35,038 bases of DNA from Cyanobium sp. FGCU52 (GCA_024958715.1 JANWUS010000008.1:1-35038); one strand, 5' to 3'; counted from the first letter of the stretch, positions 22,473 to 32,147 are shown. The notes: generated by a model from the letters alone, not told the origin. Numbers and translations: made by a program.

Positions 22473-23480
22473 ATGGCCGGCCTGCTTCCCGCCGGAGTGC
22501 CGCTGGCGCTCCCGGTGCTTCTGATCGCGTTGGCGCTTGCCGCGCTTGCCGCCGTGCTCTGGCTGCGGCAGCACCGCCGCTACGCGGGCAGTGCCAGCGT
22601 GGCCGAGGCCTACGACCGCTGGACCGAGGACCGGCTGCTGGAGCGGCTCTGGGGCGAGCACGTGCACCTGGGCCACTACGGCGATCCGCCTGGCCGGCGT
22701 GACTTCCGCAAGGCCAAGGAGGCCTTCGTGCATGAGCTGGTGCGCTGGAGCGGCCTCGATGCCCTGCCCCGGGGCAGCCGGGTGCTCGATGTCGGCTGCG
22801 GCATCGGTGGCAGCGCCCGCATCCTGGCCCGTGACTACGGTTTCGAGGTGCTGGGCATCAGCATCAGCCCCGGCCAGATCGAACGGGCCCGGGCGCTGAC
22901 GCCGGCGGATCTGAGCCAGTGCCGCTTCGCCGTGATGGACGCCCTCGCCCTGGACCTGCCGGCCTCCTGCTTCGACGCGGTCTGGAGTGTGGAGGCAGGG
23001 CCGCACATGCCCGACAAGCAGCGCTACGCCGATGAGCTGCTGCGAGTGCTGCGGCCCGGCGGGATCCTGGCCGTGGCCGACTGGAACCGGCGGGATCCAG
23101 TCGATGGCGCGCTCAACCGTCGGGAGCGCTGGGTGATGCGCCAGCTTCTGGATCAGTGGGCCCACCCTGAGTTCGCCAGCATCCGAGGTCTGCGGGGGCA
23201 TCTCGAGAGCAGCGTCTGGGCCGGGGGCATGGAGGTGCAGACGGCCGACTGGACTGACGCCACCCTCCCCTCGTGGATCGACTCGATCCTGGAGGGGTTC
23301 CGGCGACCGGGGGCGGTGCTGGGGCTGGGCCCCGGGGCCGTGCTGCAGGGGCTGCGGGAAACGCCCACCCTGCTGCTGATGGACTGGGCCTTCCGCCGGG
23401 GCATGATGCAGTTCGGCGTCTTCCGGGGGCGCAAAGCTCAGCCGGCGGACTCCTCCAGGGAGCGATCGGTGAGCGGATAG
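22473..23480 (+). CDS. MPBQ/MSBQ methyltransferase (Sll0418 type)
   Basis: This enzyme methylates 2-methyl-6-phytyl-benzoquinol and 2-methyl-6-solanyl-benzoquinol with S-adenosylmethionine, in tocopherol and plastoquinone synthesis. The 335-residue protein has an N-terminal membrane anchor (about 8-30), then AYDRWTEDRLLERLWGEHVHLGHYG, the SAM site VLDVGCGIGGSARIL (near residue 104), VWSVEAGPHMPDKQRYADELLRVLRPGGILAVADW and LLDQWAHPEFASI. I recall the same order and wording from Synechocystis Sll0418, so I rank it above gamma-tocopherol methyltransferase, the nearest alternative. It sits two bases behind the LON-domain gene. Its last 43 bases overlap the convergent pheA; the overlapped tail (ADSSRERSVSG) is not conserved. 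Confidence 0.9.
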   Translation: MAGLLPAGVPLALPVLLIALALAALAAVLWLRQHRRYAGSASVAEAYDRWTEDRLLERLWGEHVHLGHYGDPPGRRDFRKAKEAFVHELVRWSGLDALPRGSRVLDVGCGIGGSARILARDYGFEVLGISISPGQIERARALTPADLSQCRFAVMDALALDLPASCFDAVWSVEAGPHMPDKQRYADELLRVLRPGGILAVADWNRRDPVDGALNRRERWVMRQLLDQWAHPEFASIRGLRGHLESSVWAGGMEVQTADWTDATLPSWIDSILEGFRRPGAVLGLGPGAVLQGLRETPTLLLMDWAFRRGMMQFGVFRGRKAQPADSSRERSVSG

Positions 23481-24280
23481 GCACCGAACAGGGCCAGGTG
23501 CTCACACAGGGGCTCAAGCTCCGCCAGCGCCCGTTGCAGAGGGTGATGCCCCTCGGGCAGCTCGAGATCGACGAAGAAGATGTACTCGCCCATCTCCCGC
23601 TTGGAAGGGCGCGACTCGATGCGGCTCATGTTCAGCCCCTGGCGGGCGAAGCAGCCCAGGGCCTCCAGCAGGGCACCGGGGAGGTTGGAGTGCAGCGAGA
23701 ACGCCAGGCTGGCGAGGGGCCCCTCGGTGGAGCGCGGCCCCCTTCGCAGCAGCAGGAAGCGGGTGCAGTTGCCCGCCACGTCGTTGATCGGATGGGCCAG
23801 CACCTCCAGCCCGTGCTCGGCCGCCGCCTCGCGGGAGGCCACGGCGGCGCGGAAACGGCTGCCGCGCACCATCCGCGCGGCCTCGGCGGTGGAGCTGGTG
23901 GGCAGCTGCAGGGCGTGGGGCAGATGGGCCGCGAGCCACTGGCTGCACTGGGCCAGGGCCTGGGGATGGGAGAGCACCTCGCTGATCCCCTCGATCGGGC
24001 CGCTGCCCACCAGCGCGTGCCGGATCGGCAGCACCAGGGCGCGGGCCACCGCCAGTTCGGGCACTTCCCAGAGGGCATCCAGACAGGCCGTCACGCCGCC
24101 TTCCACGGAGTTCTCCACCGGCACCACCGCCGCCTCGCAGTCGCCGTGGGCCACCGCCTGCACCACCGAGCGGATCCCCTGCTGGGGCACCAGCTCGGCC
24201 TCGACCCCCTCCAGCCGGGCCAGCTGCAGGGCCGCCTGCTCCCCGTAGGTGCCGACGGGACCGAGGAAGGCGAGGCGCAT
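23438..24280 (-). CDS. pheA: Prephenate dehydratase
   Basis: PheA turns prephenate into phenylpyruvate, the committed step to phenylalanine. The 280-residue, monofunctional protein (no chorismate mutase part) begins MRLAFLGPVGTYGEQAALQL. It shows VVPVENSVEGGV and the catalytic TRF triplet (about residues 172-174, in NDVAGNCTRFLLL). A C-terminal ACT regulatory domain follows, with NLPGALLEALGCFARQGLNMSRIESRPSKREMGEYIFFVD; the ESRP motif is the phenylalanine-binding signature, so feedback inhibition is likely. Its 3' end overlaps the methyltransferase gene by 43 bases in antisense. It is divergent from the DUF1997 gene, 54 bases apart. Confidence 0.97.
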   Translation of the reverse strand: MRLAFLGPVGTYGEQAALQLARLEGVEAELVPQQGIRSVVQAVAHGDCEAAVVPVENSVEGGVTACLDALWEVPELAVARALVLPIRHALVGSGPIEGISEVLSHPQALAQCSQWLAAHLPHALQLPTSSTAEAARMVRGSRFRAAVASREAAAEHGLEVLAHPINDVAGNCTRFLLLRRGPRSTEGPLASLAFSLHSNLPGALLEALGCFARQGLNMSRIESRPSKREMGEYIFFVDLELPEGHHPLQRALAELEPLCEHLALFGAYPLTDRSLEESAG

Positions 24281-24305
24281 GGCGGGGTTGAACAGGGAGG
24301 GCCGA

Positions 24306-24311
24306 TAGGAT
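24306..24311 (+). promoter_or_regulatory. Candidate -10 box of the DUF1997 gene (TAGGAT)
   Basis: TAGGAT lies 23 bases before ATG 24335, in the short divergent region shared with pheA, implying a leader of under 20 bases. Confidence 0.4.
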
Positions 24312-24334
24312 CATGCCCTGCCGGCCCGCTGCCC

Positions 24335-24847
24335 ATGCCCCTGGCCTTCAGCGCCAGCCAGCAGCTCTCCCTTCCCATTCCGGGGAACGTCGATCGCCTC
24401 CCGGATTACCTCAACGACGAACAACGGGTGGTGGGCTCCCTGCTCGATCCCCGTCAGCTCGAACCCCTCGGTCCGGGGCGCTACCGCTACACCGTGACGC
24501 GGGTGCAGGTGTTCCAGCTGCAGATCCAGCCGATCGTGGAACTCCAGGCCCGTCATCATGGTTCCCGCCTGGAGCTGGAGGCCCTCGACTGCGCCCTGGA
24601 GGGGCTCGGGCTGGTGGATGACTTCCGCCTCACCCTGCAGTCGTGGCTGCAGCCGGGGGACGAGGGACTGGAGGGCGAGGCCACCCTCGCCGTGAGCGTC
24701 AGCCGTCCGCCGCTGCTGAAGCTCATTCCCGAACGGGTGCTGGAGGCCACCGGCCACTCGATCCTCAGCAGCATCCTGCTGGGGATCAGGAAGCGGGTGG
24801 GCCATCAGCTGCTGGCCGATTTCCAGCAGTGGTGCCAGGTGAACTGA
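24335..24847 (+). CDS. DUF1997 family protein
   Basis: A 170-residue protein of the DUF1997 family, found in cyanobacteria and plastid-bearing plants; its function is not known to me. Visible features are [29 protein letters not shown] near the N-terminus, a beta-rich middle ([21 protein letters not shown]) and a helical C-terminus ([22 protein letters not shown]). There is no signal peptide or membrane helix. I chose ATG 24335; the frame is open far upstream across pheA in antisense, which is not coding. Its last 62 bases overlap the 3' end of rnhB on the other strand. Confidence 0.85.
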   Translation: MPLAFSASQQLSLPIPGNVDRLPDYLNDEQRVVGSLLDPRQLEPLGPGRYRYTVTRVQVFQLQIQPIVELQARHHGSRLELEALDCALEGLGLVDDFRLTLQSWLQPGDEGLEGEATLAVSVSRPPLLKLIPERVLEATGHSILSSILLGIRKRVGHQLLADFQQWCQVN

Positions 24848-25481
24848 GCTCCGTGGTTCCCCGGAAGCTCTGACGGTGCAGCGGGGTGGGTCCGAGCCGG
24901 GCCAGAGCCTCGCGATGCAGGGCGGTGCCGTAGCCCGCATGGCGCTCGAGGCCGTAGCCGGGGAAGCGGACTGCCAGCCGCACCATCAGAGCATCGCGGG
25001 CCTGCTTGGCGAGCACGCTGGCCGCAGCGATCGCCAGGCAATGGCGATCGCCCGCCACCAGGGTGCGCTGCTCCCCAGGCCATCCCCGCAGCGGCAGCAC
25101 GCCATCGACGATCACCAGCTGGGGCACCATCCCCAGCCGGGCCAGGGCGCGGCGCATGGCCCGCTCGGTGGCCGGGCGGATGCCGAAGCGATCGACCTCG
25201 GCCGCGCGCGCCTGGCCGAGGGCCCAGGCCAGGGCCAGGGCCTCGATACGGGGCACCAGCTCGGCCCGCTGCCGAGGGCTCAGCCGCTTGCTGTCGGTGA
25301 GTCCCGCCGCGGCAAGGGGAGCCAGGGCTGTGGACGGGAGCACCACGGCGGCGGCGAAGACCGGGCCGAACAGACAGCCCCGACCCACCTCATCCACTCC
25401 GGCACACAGGGCCGGATCCCGGCCCCCCCAGGGATCGGCCGGGCCGGGATCCGAGCCGGCGGAGCCCCTGGCCAGGGTCAG
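24786..25481 (-). CDS. rnhB: Ribonuclease HII, start codon uncertain
   Basis: RNase HII removes ribonucleotides built into DNA and degrades RNA of RNA-DNA hybrids. The metal-binding acidic residues are present: D and E of [14 protein letters not shown] of IVDG and D of [18 protein letters not shown], followed by [17 protein letters not shown]. No ATG or TTG precedes the conserved core in frame, and the only GTG (25397) is the valine of GVDEVGRG itself, which would remove the first beta strand. The upstream frame [14 protein letters not shown] looks like genuine family sequence. I therefore extend the gene to CTG 25481, which overlaps the rne stop as CTGA and gives 231 residues; CTG at 25475 or 25409 is also possible. 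The non-conserved C-terminal 20 residues overlap the DUF1997 gene in antisense. Confidence 0.85.
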   Translation of the reverse strand: MTLARGSAGSDPGPADPWGGRDPALCAGVDEVGRGCLFGPVFAAAVVLPSTALAPLAAAGLTDSKRLSPRQRAELVPRIEALALAWALGQARAAEVDRFGIRPATERAMRRALARLGMVPQLVIVDGVLPLRGWPGEQRTLVAGDRHCLAIAAASVLAKQARDALMVRLAVRFPGYGLERHAGYGTALHREALARLGPTPLHRQSFRGTTELSSPGTTAGNRPAADGPPAS

Positions 25482-27484
25482 ACCGTGGCGGAGGAACGGC
25501 GGCGGCGGCGGCGGGGCTCGTTGGACTCCTCGGCCTCTTCCACTACGGGCGTGGCAACGGGTGCGGCGGTGGCGACGGGAGCCTCAGCCACCGCCGCCCG
25601 GGTGCCACCGCCGCGGCGGCGGGTGATCGGCACCTCCACCGTGACCACATCGGAGGCGGGGGCGGCGCCGGGCAGCTCCATGGGGAGAGGGGTGATCTCC
25701 ACCACGGGGATCGGGGCGAAATGGCTGGCCTCCCCCTGGGGTGCCGCCTCCTCGGCGGAGCGCCCGTCGTCGCCGGAGCCGCGGCCCCGGCGACGACGGC
25801 GGGAGCCGCTGGCGGCGAACTGCTGGCGGGCTTCTTCGAGAACGGTCTCCGGGTCGGCGCCGGGACGCACGACCCGCACCGCCAGATGGTCGCCCTGGGG
25901 CGGGGGATCCAGCAGCAGGGAAGGATTCAGACCCATCCAGCCATAGACCAGTTCCTGATCGGCATCCATGGGAACGGCCACCAGTTCGGGCTCGCCCCTT
26001 CGGGGGGCGGCATCGCCGGAGCCCCCCGAGGACTCGGGGAACGGGGTCGTGGCGGCTGCCCCCGTGGAGGGGCTTGCAGGTTCGCTGAGGTACGAGGTCG
26101 GCTCGGACAGGTCGGCGCCGCCAGCGCCGCGGCCACCGCGACCGCCGCGGCGCCTGCGGCCCCCGCCGGAGCTCTCGCCGGTGACCGGGCTGGGCACCTC
26201 GGCCCGGGCGGAGGCGGCGGAGCGCACCAGACCCGACACCGTGGCCAGGGGCTGGAGGGTGTCGCGGCCGGGCAGCACGGCCACATGACCCAGGCCGCCG
26301 CAGCTCGGGCAGGCGCGGCCGAACAGCTCGTAGATGTTCTGCCCCTGGCGCTTGCGAGTGAGCTCCACGAGCCCCAGTTCCGTGAGCTGGGCGATCTGGG
26401 GACGTGCCGAATCGTGGCGCACCGCCTGGGTGAAGTGCTCGAGGAGCTGCAGCTGATCGCGCCGCGACTCCATGTCGATGAAATCGATCACCACCACGCC
26501 GCCGATGTTGCGCAGCTTGAGCTGGCGGGCGATCTCAACCGCTGCTTCGCAGTTGGTCCACAACACCGTCTCTCGGGCATTGGCGGAACGGGTGAACGAA
26601 CCCGAGTTGACGTCGATGACGGTGAGGGCTTCGGTGGGTTCGACGATGATGTAGCCGCCTGAGGGGAGATCGACCCGGGGCTTGAGGGCGTCGCGGATGG
26701 CCGCATTCACCTTGTAGTGCTCCAGGATCTCGCTCGATTCGTCGTGATGCTCCACGACCAGGTTGGCCTGGTCGGCGCCGAGGAAGGCCTGAACCCGGCC
26801 CACGGCCTCGGGGGTGTCGACCACCACCCGCACCACCTCCGGGCCGTAGAAATCGCGCAGGACGCGGTGCACGAAGTCCTCGTCGCGGTTCAGCAGCACG
26901 GGCGGCGTGGCGCTCTCCGCCGCCTGCTGGATGGCCTCCCACTGCCGCAGGAGGTTCTCGAGGTCGTCGATCAGCAGGTCTTCCCCGACCCCTTCCGCCT
27001 CGGTGCGGATCAGCAGGCCGGCGCCGGGGGGTTTGATCAGCACCCCGAGGGCCCGCAGGCGGTTGCGCTCGTTCTCGCTGTTGATCCGCCGGGAGATGTT
27101 CACGCCCTGGCCATGGGGCTGGAGCACAAGGAAACGGCCAGGCAGGGTGAGATTGCCGGTGAGGCGAGGCCCCTTGGTGCCGGTGGGCTCCTTCATCACC
27201 TGAACGAGCACCTTCTGGCGCGGCTCGAGCAACTCGGTGATGGAAGCGCCCCCCTTCCTCAGCCGCAGGGGGCCGAGGTCGGTGATGTGGATGAAGCCGT
27301 TCTTTTCGCTCTCGCCGATGTTGACGAAGGCCGCATCGATCCCCGGCAGCACGTTCTCGACGGTGCCGAGATAGACATCACCGATCTGATAGCGGCCCTG
27401 GGCGACGACCAGTTCGTCGACGCGGTCGTCGCTGAGCACGGCGGCGATCCGCAGGTGCTCGGCGATGACGATCTGCTGGGGCAT
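25478..27484 (-). CDS. rne: Ribonuclease E/G
   Basis: RNase E is the main endonuclease of mRNA decay and rRNA/tRNA processing. From ATG 27484 ([17 protein letters not shown]) it has 668 residues. Visible parts are the S1 RNA-binding domain (about 35-120: [23 protein letters not shown]), the 5' sensor/RNase H-like region, and the DNase-I-like catalytic region ([27 protein letters not shown]). The zinc-link CPSCGG (C392, C395) follows, then a long low-complexity tail rich in Gly, Arg, Ala and Pro. The end reads [11 protein letters not shown], matching the RRRRRRSSA nonapeptide that recruits PNPase in cyanobacteria. The frame is open to a TTG at 27520, but that part is not conserved. It lies between the radical SAM gene and rnhB on the same strand. 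Confidence 0.97.
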   Translation of the reverse strand: MPQQIVIAEHLRIAAVLSDDRVDELVVAQGRYQIGDVYLGTVENVLPGIDAAFVNIGESEKNGFIHITDLGPLRLRKGGASITELLEPRQKVLVQVMKEPTGTKGPRLTGNLTLPGRFLVLQPHGQGVNISRRINSENERNRLRALGVLIKPPGAGLLIRTEAEGVGEDLLIDDLENLLRQWEAIQQAAESATPPVLLNRDEDFVHRVLRDFYGPEVVRVVVDTPEAVGRVQAFLGADQANLVVEHHDESSEILEHYKVNAAIRDALKPRVDLPSGGYIIVEPTEALTVIDVNSGSFTRSANARETVLWTNCEAAVEIARQLKLRNIGGVVVIDFIDMESRRDQLQLLEHFTQAVRHDSARPQIAQLTELGLVELTRKRQGQNIYELFGRACPSCGGLGHVAVLPGRDTLQPLATVSGLVRSAASARAEVPSPVTGESSGGGRRRRGGRGGRGAGGADLSEPTSYLSEPASPSTGAAATTPFPESSGGSGDAAPRRGEPELVAVPMDADQELVYGWMGLNPSLLLDPPPQGDHLAVRVVRPGADPETVLEEARQQFAASGSRRRRRGRGSGDDGRSAEEAAPQGEASHFAPIPVVEITPLPMELPGAAPASDVVTVEVPITRRRGGGTRAAVAEAPVATAAPVATPVVEEAEESNEPRRRRRRSSATV

Positions 27485-27791
27485 GGAAGTTCTGATGGGC
27501 TCGGGGAGCCCTGCCCGCAAGGGCAGGTGGGGGAGACGGCAGGCCGGGCGTCAGGGGTGGGAGGGTGGCGCGTCAACGTCTCCGAGCAGCGCAGGAAGAC
27601 ATGGGGCAACCCCACCCGGGGCACCGAGAACGCGGAAGGGATGTCAGGTCGGGAACCTGTCCGCGATCGGTGGGAAGAGAAGCGCTTCCGGTGAGGGGCT
27701 CTCGAGAAAGCGACCTTGGGGAGAAGCGTCTGGCCGGCGAAGGAGCGGGAGGGGCAGGGCCCCTGCGTTCATCGTCCGTCTTGCTGGCAAG
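27485..27791 (-). promoter_or_regulatory. Structured 307-base leader of rne
   Basis: There is no gene here. In minus-strand orientation it holds a short hairpin just after the radical SAM stop (27780-27791), a 5-bp stem GGGGC/GCCCC (27751-27763), palindromes TCTCGAGA (27700-27707) and GAAGCGCTTC (27679-27688), and a perfect 7-bp stem CCTGCCC/GGGCAGG with a 4-base loop (27510-27527), 25 bases before the rne ATG. No T-run follows any of them. Long rne leaders mediate autoregulation in E. coli; a similar role here is inference. I could not place a promoter. Confidence 0.45.
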
Positions 27792-30446
27792 CTAGCACGC
27801 AGCCAGTCGCAGGGCCTCCCGCCGGACAGCAGCCAGCTGCAGCGGCAGCGTGAGCCGTTCGCCCAGCCAGGCGCGGATCTGCTCGGGGCGCAGGCTGCGG
27901 CCCTGGGGGTCGATGGCAGCCCGAAGCAGAAGATCGGCAGTCCCTGCCTCCACCGCCTCCGCCACCAGTTCCCGCAGGGAGGGACGGCAGTCCCGCTGCC
28001 GCGGCCGTCCCTTCTTGTCGGTGTCGTTCCAGAGGAGGGGATCGGTGGCCAGCAGGTCAGCAATGGCGCGCCGCCAGGCCACCGGATCCGGGGCAGGTGA
28101 GCCTGCGGGCGTCCGCAGGGTGAAGCGCCAGTGGGCCTCGGCGAGTTCCTGGGAGAGGCTGGGACCGAACACCGGCACTTCCGCCACCGAGAGCAGCCGG
28201 AAGCCCTCGGGCAGCTCCGCCTGGAGCCGTTCCCTGGCATCGGCGACCGCCACCGGAGCCGCGAACTCCAGGTCGAGCCATTCGCCATGGCCCTCCACCC
28301 CCAGGGGCAGCGGCAGGGCCAGCTGCAGGCGGGGCAGGGGATGGAAGCCGCCGGTGAAACTCACCGGCAGGCCCGTGCGCCGCAGGGCGCGCTCCAGCAT
28401 CCGCAGGGTGTCGAGATGGCTGATCAGGGCGAGGGAGCCGGCCTTGGCGAAGCCGAAGCGCAGACGCTGCACCCGCTCGCTGGCGGGGGCGCGGCGCGGC
28501 AGCGCCGGCGGCACCGGCGGCGGGGCGATCGCCACGTTGTGCCCGAGATCAGGCCCGCAGACGCCACAGCTGCTGCACCCCTCGAAGGAGCAATCGGGCA
28601 CGACCGCCGCCGCCAGGGCCCGCTTGAGATCCTCGGCGAGCCAGCGCTTGTCGATGCCGGTGTCGATGTGATCCCAGGGCAGGGACTGGCGGCAGAAGAG
28701 ATCGAGATCGTCGGCCGCCAGGGCGTCCTCGGCGGCCTGCCAGCCCCCGAGCTCCAGGGCGCGGTAGCGCCCCCCGAGGCCCGCCGCCTCAATGGCGCGG
28801 GCCCAGGCGGCGTGGCTGCGGTCGGCCGATTCGAACCAGGCATCGAGCCCGGCCCCCTCCCGCCAGGCGGCCTCGATCACGGCCGCCAGCCGCCGATCCC
28901 CACGGCCGATGAAGTCCTCCACCGCCGAGAGGCGCACATCGGTGAAGTTGGTCTTGATGCCCCGCAGGGAGCGCAGGGCGGAGCGCAGCAGCTGCTGGCG
29001 CCGCACGAACTCGGCGGTGCTGACGCTGTGCCACTGGAAGGGGGTGTGGGGCTTGGGCGTGAAGTTGCTGATCGTGAGATTCAGCTCCAGGCGGCCCAGA
29101 TCACGGCACTGCTGCTGGAGCGATCGGCAGGTGTCGGCGATGCCGAGCACGTCGGCATCGCTTTCGCCCGGCAGCCCGATCATGAAATAGAGCTTCACCT
29201 TGCGGTAGCCGTTCTCCATCGCCGTGCGGATGCCGCGCAGCAGCTCCGCATCCGTGAGCCCCTTGTTGACGATGTCGCGCAGGCGCTGGGTGCCGGCCTC
29301 CGGCGCGAAGGTGAGCCCCGCCTTGCGGGTGCCGCCGAGGATGTGGGCGATGTTCTCGTCGAAGCGATCCACCCGCTGGCTGGGGAGGGTGAGGGAGACG
29401 TTCTGATCCGCCAGCCGGTTGCGCAGTTCCACGCCCACCGCGGGCAGGGCCAGGTAGTCGCTGCAGCTGAGCGAGAGCAGCGAGAAGTCGGCGTAGCCGG
29501 TGCGGCGCATGCCCTCCTGCACCGCCTCGATCACCTCCTCGGGCTCCACGTCGCGGGCGGGGCGGGTGAGCATGCCCGGCTGGCAGAAGCGGCAGCCACG
29601 GGTGCAGCCGCGGCGGATCTCCACCGTGAGCCGGTCGTGGACGGTTTCCACATGGGGCACCAGCCCCATGGCGTAGTGGGGCATGGGGGTGGCCGTGCGG
29701 CGCAGGATGCGGCGCGGCAGACCGGGCTCCAGGGGCTCGACGCTGACGCCATCGGCGCCCGGGGCGTAGAGCGACGGCACGTAGACCCCGGGGATCCTGG
29801 CGAGATCGCGCAGCAGGTCGCGGCGGCCGAGCCCGGCGGCCCTCCCCTCCGCCACCACCAGGCCGATCTCCGGCAGCAGCTCCTCGCCATCGCCGAGGGC
29901 CAGGAAATCGAAGAAGGCGGCGAACGGCTCCGGGTTGCTGGTGGCGGTGGGCCCCCCGGCGAAGATCAGCGGTGGGGCCTCGGGGTGGGCCAGGGGGAGG
30001 TCGCCCCGCTCGGCGGCATGGAGGGGGAGGCCCGCCAGCGCGAGCATCTCGAGGATGTTGCTGGCCCCGAGCTCGTAGCTGAGGCTGAAGCCCAGCACGT
30101 CGAAGGCCGCCAGGGGGCGCCGGCTCTCCACGGCGAACAGGGGCTCCCCGCGCGTGCGCAGGCGTTCGGCCAGGTCGGGGGCGGGCAGGTAGGCGCGGTC
30201 GCAGAGCTGGCCGGGAACGCTGTTGAGGATCGAATAGAGAAGGATGTGGCCGAGATTGCTGGCCCCCACCTCGTAGACCTCCGGGTAGGTGAGGGCCCAG
30301 CGCACCCCCGCCGCCGGCCAGGCTTCCGCCCAGTCGCGAGGGATCACGCCGCGCTCGTTGCCGAGGTAGCGGGCCGGCCGGGAGATCTCCAGATCCACCA
30401 GCGCCTCGAAGTCGACCGGGGCGGGGCTGGGAGCGGCAACGGACAC
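27792..30446 (-). CDS. B12-binding-type radical SAM protein fused to DUF2344 domain
   Basis: A large (884-residue) radical SAM protein of the type described by TIGR03960 joined to TIGR03936 (DUF2344). The N-terminal part (about 1-250) resembles a cobalamin-binding fold ([39 protein letters not shown]). The radical SAM CX3CX2C is at C281, C285, C288 ([14 protein letters not shown]). A second cysteine cluster lies at about 619-630 ([13 protein letters not shown]). The DUF2344 part begins near 650 ([43 protein letters not shown]). The reaction is unknown. The family is often found next to RNase E/G genes, as here, which hints at RNA or ribosome modification, but that is inference. The start is GTG 30446, fitting the family N-terminus. 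Confidence 0.92.
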   Translation of the reverse strand: MSVAAPSPAPVDFEALVDLEISRPARYLGNERGVIPRDWAEAWPAAGVRWALTYPEVYEVGASNLGHILLYSILNSVPGQLCDRAYLPAPDLAERLRTRGEPLFAVESRRPLAAFDVLGFSLSYELGASNILEMLALAGLPLHAAERGDLPLAHPEAPPLIFAGGPTATSNPEPFAAFFDFLALGDGEELLPEIGLVVAEGRAAGLGRRDLLRDLARIPGVYVPSLYAPGADGVSVEPLEPGLPRRILRRTATPMPHYAMGLVPHVETVHDRLTVEIRRGCTRGCRFCQPGMLTRPARDVEPEEVIEAVQEGMRRTGYADFSLLSLSCSDYLALPAVGVELRNRLADQNVSLTLPSQRVDRFDENIAHILGGTRKAGLTFAPEAGTQRLRDIVNKGLTDAELLRGIRTAMENGYRKVKLYFMIGLPGESDADVLGIADTCRSLQQQCRDLGRLELNLTISNFTPKPHTPFQWHSVSTAEFVRRQQLLRSALRSLRGIKTNFTDVRLSAVEDFIGRGDRRLAAVIEAAWREGAGLDAWFESADRSHAAWARAIEAAGLGGRYRALELGGWQAAEDALAADDLDLFCRQSLPWDHIDTGIDKRWLAEDLKRALAAAVVPDCSFEGCSSCGVCGPDLGHNVAIAPPPVPPALPRRAPASERVQRLRFGFAKAGSLALISHLDTLRMLERALRRTGLPVSFTGGFHPLPRLQLALPLPLGVEGHGEWLDLEFAAPVAVADARERLQAELPEGFRLLSVAEVPVFGPSLSQELAEAHWRFTLRTPAGSPAPDPVAWRRAIADLLATDPLLWNDTDKKGRPRQRDCRPSLRELVAEAVEAGTADLLLRAAIDPQGRSLRPEQIRAWLGERLTLPLQLAAVRREALRLAAC

Positions 30447-30838
30447 AGGCGGCAGCGGGGTGCTGGCTGGATCGTATGCAGGCCGGGCAGACCGCGCCCG
30501 TGGTCGTGGGCTTCGAGATCAGCCCTGACCCCTGGCTGCGGCCGCCCCTCGCGGCCAGCGGCACTGCGCTCAGAGCTGGTGCACCGCCGGGGTGGGCGAA
30601 AGCTCGCAGGCCTTGCGCACGAAGGCACGTCGAAGCTGACCAGGGCCGCGCAGCCCTCACTGCGGAGCCGATGCAGGGCATCGGCGAAATCCAGGGCCAG
30701 GCGATCGCCGGCGCGTAGCCCGAGCCACTGGCGCAAGCGGGCCGGAATCACCAACTGCCCCTTGGAGGAGAGGGTGAGCAGGCGTCCATCGATCCAGCCA
30801 CGAGCCTGGCTTAGCACTGTGGGCCAGATCCTCCGCAT
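30344..30838 (-). CDS. AbrB/SpoVT-type DNA-binding ORF, possible remnant
   Basis: From ATG 30838 the frame encodes about 164 residues. Residues about 19-52 ([32 protein letters not shown]) are a clear swapped-hairpin AbrB/MazE-type domain, as in antitoxins and transition-state regulators. The sequence after it is Arg/Pro/Ser-rich, resembles no antitoxin tail, and the frame closes only inside the radical SAM gene (103-base same-strand overlap in another phase). No toxin gene (PIN or MazF type) follows. The N-terminal 18 residues before the domain are also unusual. It may be a short regulator, an orphan antitoxin or a decayed toxin-antitoxin locus; a frameshift near 30690 would explain the odd tail. 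It is divergent from dapL. Confidence 0.5.
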   Translation of the reverse strand: MRRIWPTVLSQARGWIDGRLLTLSSKGQLVIPARLRQWLGLRAGDRLALDFADALHRLRSEGCAALVSFDVPSCARPASFRPPRRCTSSERSAAGREGRPQPGVRADLEAHDHGRGLPGLHTIQPAPRCRLCPLPLPAPPRSTSRRWWIWRSPGRPATSATSAA

Positions 30839-30890
30839 AGGACAATCACGCCCAGTGTCAACGGGCCCGGCGGCGGCCCACCGCGCAGCG

Positions 30891-32117
30891 ATGGTCCAGG
30901 TCAACGGCAACTACCTCAAGCTCAAGGCGGGTTACCTCTTCCCGGAGATCGCCCGGAGGGTGAAAGCCTTCAGCGAGGCCAACCCGGAGGCCCAGGTCAT
31001 CCGCCTGGGCATCGGCGACGTGACCGAGCCCCTGCCGGAGGCCTGCCGCACGGCCATGAAGGCGGCGATCGATGCGATGGGCACAAGCGAGGGCTTCCAC
31101 GGCTACGGCCCCGAGCAGGGCTACCCCTGGCTGCGGGAGGCGATCGCCCGCCACGACTTCCAGTCCCGCGGCTGCGAGGTGAGCGCCGAGGAGATCTTCA
31201 TCTCCGACGGCTCCAAGTGCGACAGCAGCAACATCCTCGACATCCTCGGCGAGGGCAACCGCATCGCCGTCACCGACCCGGTGTATCCGGTTTACGTGGA
31301 CTCCAACGTGATGGCCGGCCGCACCGGTGATGCGGATGGGGTGGGTCGCTACGGCGGGCTCACCTACCTGCCGATCACCGCGGCCAACGGCTTCACCGCC
31401 GAGATCCCCAGCGGCAAGGTGGATCTGATCTACCTCTGCTTCCCCAACAACCCCACCGGCGCGGTGGCCAGCCGCGAGCAGCTCAAGGCCTGGGTGGACT
31501 ACGCCCGCGCCTCAGGCGCCCTGATCCTGTTCGATGCCGCCTACGAGGCCTTCATCCAGGACCCGGAGCTGCCCCACTCGATCTATGAGATCGAAGGCGC
31601 CCGGGAGTGCGCGATCGAGTTCCGCTCCTTCTCCAAGAACGCCGGTTTCACCGGCACCCGCTGCGCGCTCACCGTGGTGCCCCGGGGCCTGATGGGAACG
31701 GCCGCCGATGGCGAGAAGGTGGAGCTGTGGGGCCTGTGGAACCGGCGCCAGTGCACCAAGTTCAACGGCGTCAGCTACATCGTGCAGCGGGGCGCCGAGG
31801 CGGTGTACTCGCCCGAGGGGCAGGCCCAGGTGAAGGCCCTGACCGCCTTCTACATGGAGAACGCCGCGATCATCCGGCGCGAGCTCACGGCGGCCGGAAT
31901 TCAGGTTTATGGAGGCGAGCAGGCCCCCTATGTGTGGCTGAAGACGCCGGAAGGCCTCGATTCCTGGGGCTTCTTCGATCAGCTGCTGCAGCGGGCCCAC
32001 GTGGTGGGCACCCCCGGCAGCGGCTTCGGTGCCGCCGGCGAGGGCTACTTCCGCCTCTCGGCCTTCAACAGCCGGGCCAACGTGGAGGAGGCGATGCGGC
32101 GGGTGCGGGCCCTCTGA
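30891..32117 (+). CDS. dapL: LL-diaminopimelate aminotransferase
   Basis: DapL converts tetrahydrodipicolinate directly to LL-diaminopimelate with glutamate as amino donor, the short route to lysine and peptidoglycan used by cyanobacteria and plants. The 408-residue PLP enzyme starts [23 protein letters not shown]. It shows [27 protein letters not shown], the PLP site [14 protein letters not shown] (Schiff-base lysine near residue 249), [11 protein letters not shown] and a C-terminal [11 protein letters not shown]. The frame is open far upstream, but similarity starts at ATG 30891. A TAGGAC hexamer (30837-30842) about 50 bases upstream may be its -10 box and overlaps the start of the divergent AbrB-type ORF. 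Confidence 0.97.
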   Translation: MVQVNGNYLKLKAGYLFPEIARRVKAFSEANPEAQVIRLGIGDVTEPLPEACRTAMKAAIDAMGTSEGFHGYGPEQGYPWLREAIARHDFQSRGCEVSAEEIFISDGSKCDSSNILDILGEGNRIAVTDPVYPVYVDSNVMAGRTGDADGVGRYGGLTYLPITAANGFTAEIPSGKVDLIYLCFPNNPTGAVASREQLKAWVDYARASGALILFDAAYEAFIQDPELPHSIYEIEGARECAIEFRSFSKNAGFTGTRCALTVVPRGLMGTAADGEKVELWGLWNRRQCTKFNGVSYIVQRGAEAVYSPEGQAQVKALTAFYMENAAIIRRELTAAGIQVYGGEQAPYVWLKTPEGLDSWGFFDQLLQRAHVVGTPGSGFGAAGEGYFRLSAFNSRANVEEAMRRVRAL

Positions 32118-32147
32118 GCCCCCAGGCCCGATGCCGGTCCTGCTGCC

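Noticed and set aside
30476-30718. 80-codon plus-strand frame between the radical SAM gene and dapL
   Set aside because: Antisense to the AbrB-type ORF, with no recognisable domain or ribosome-binding site.
28131-30890. Long plus-strand frame opposite the radical SAM gene, in frame with dapL
   Set aside because: Only the part from 30891 matches the DapL family; the upstream part is an antisense shadow.
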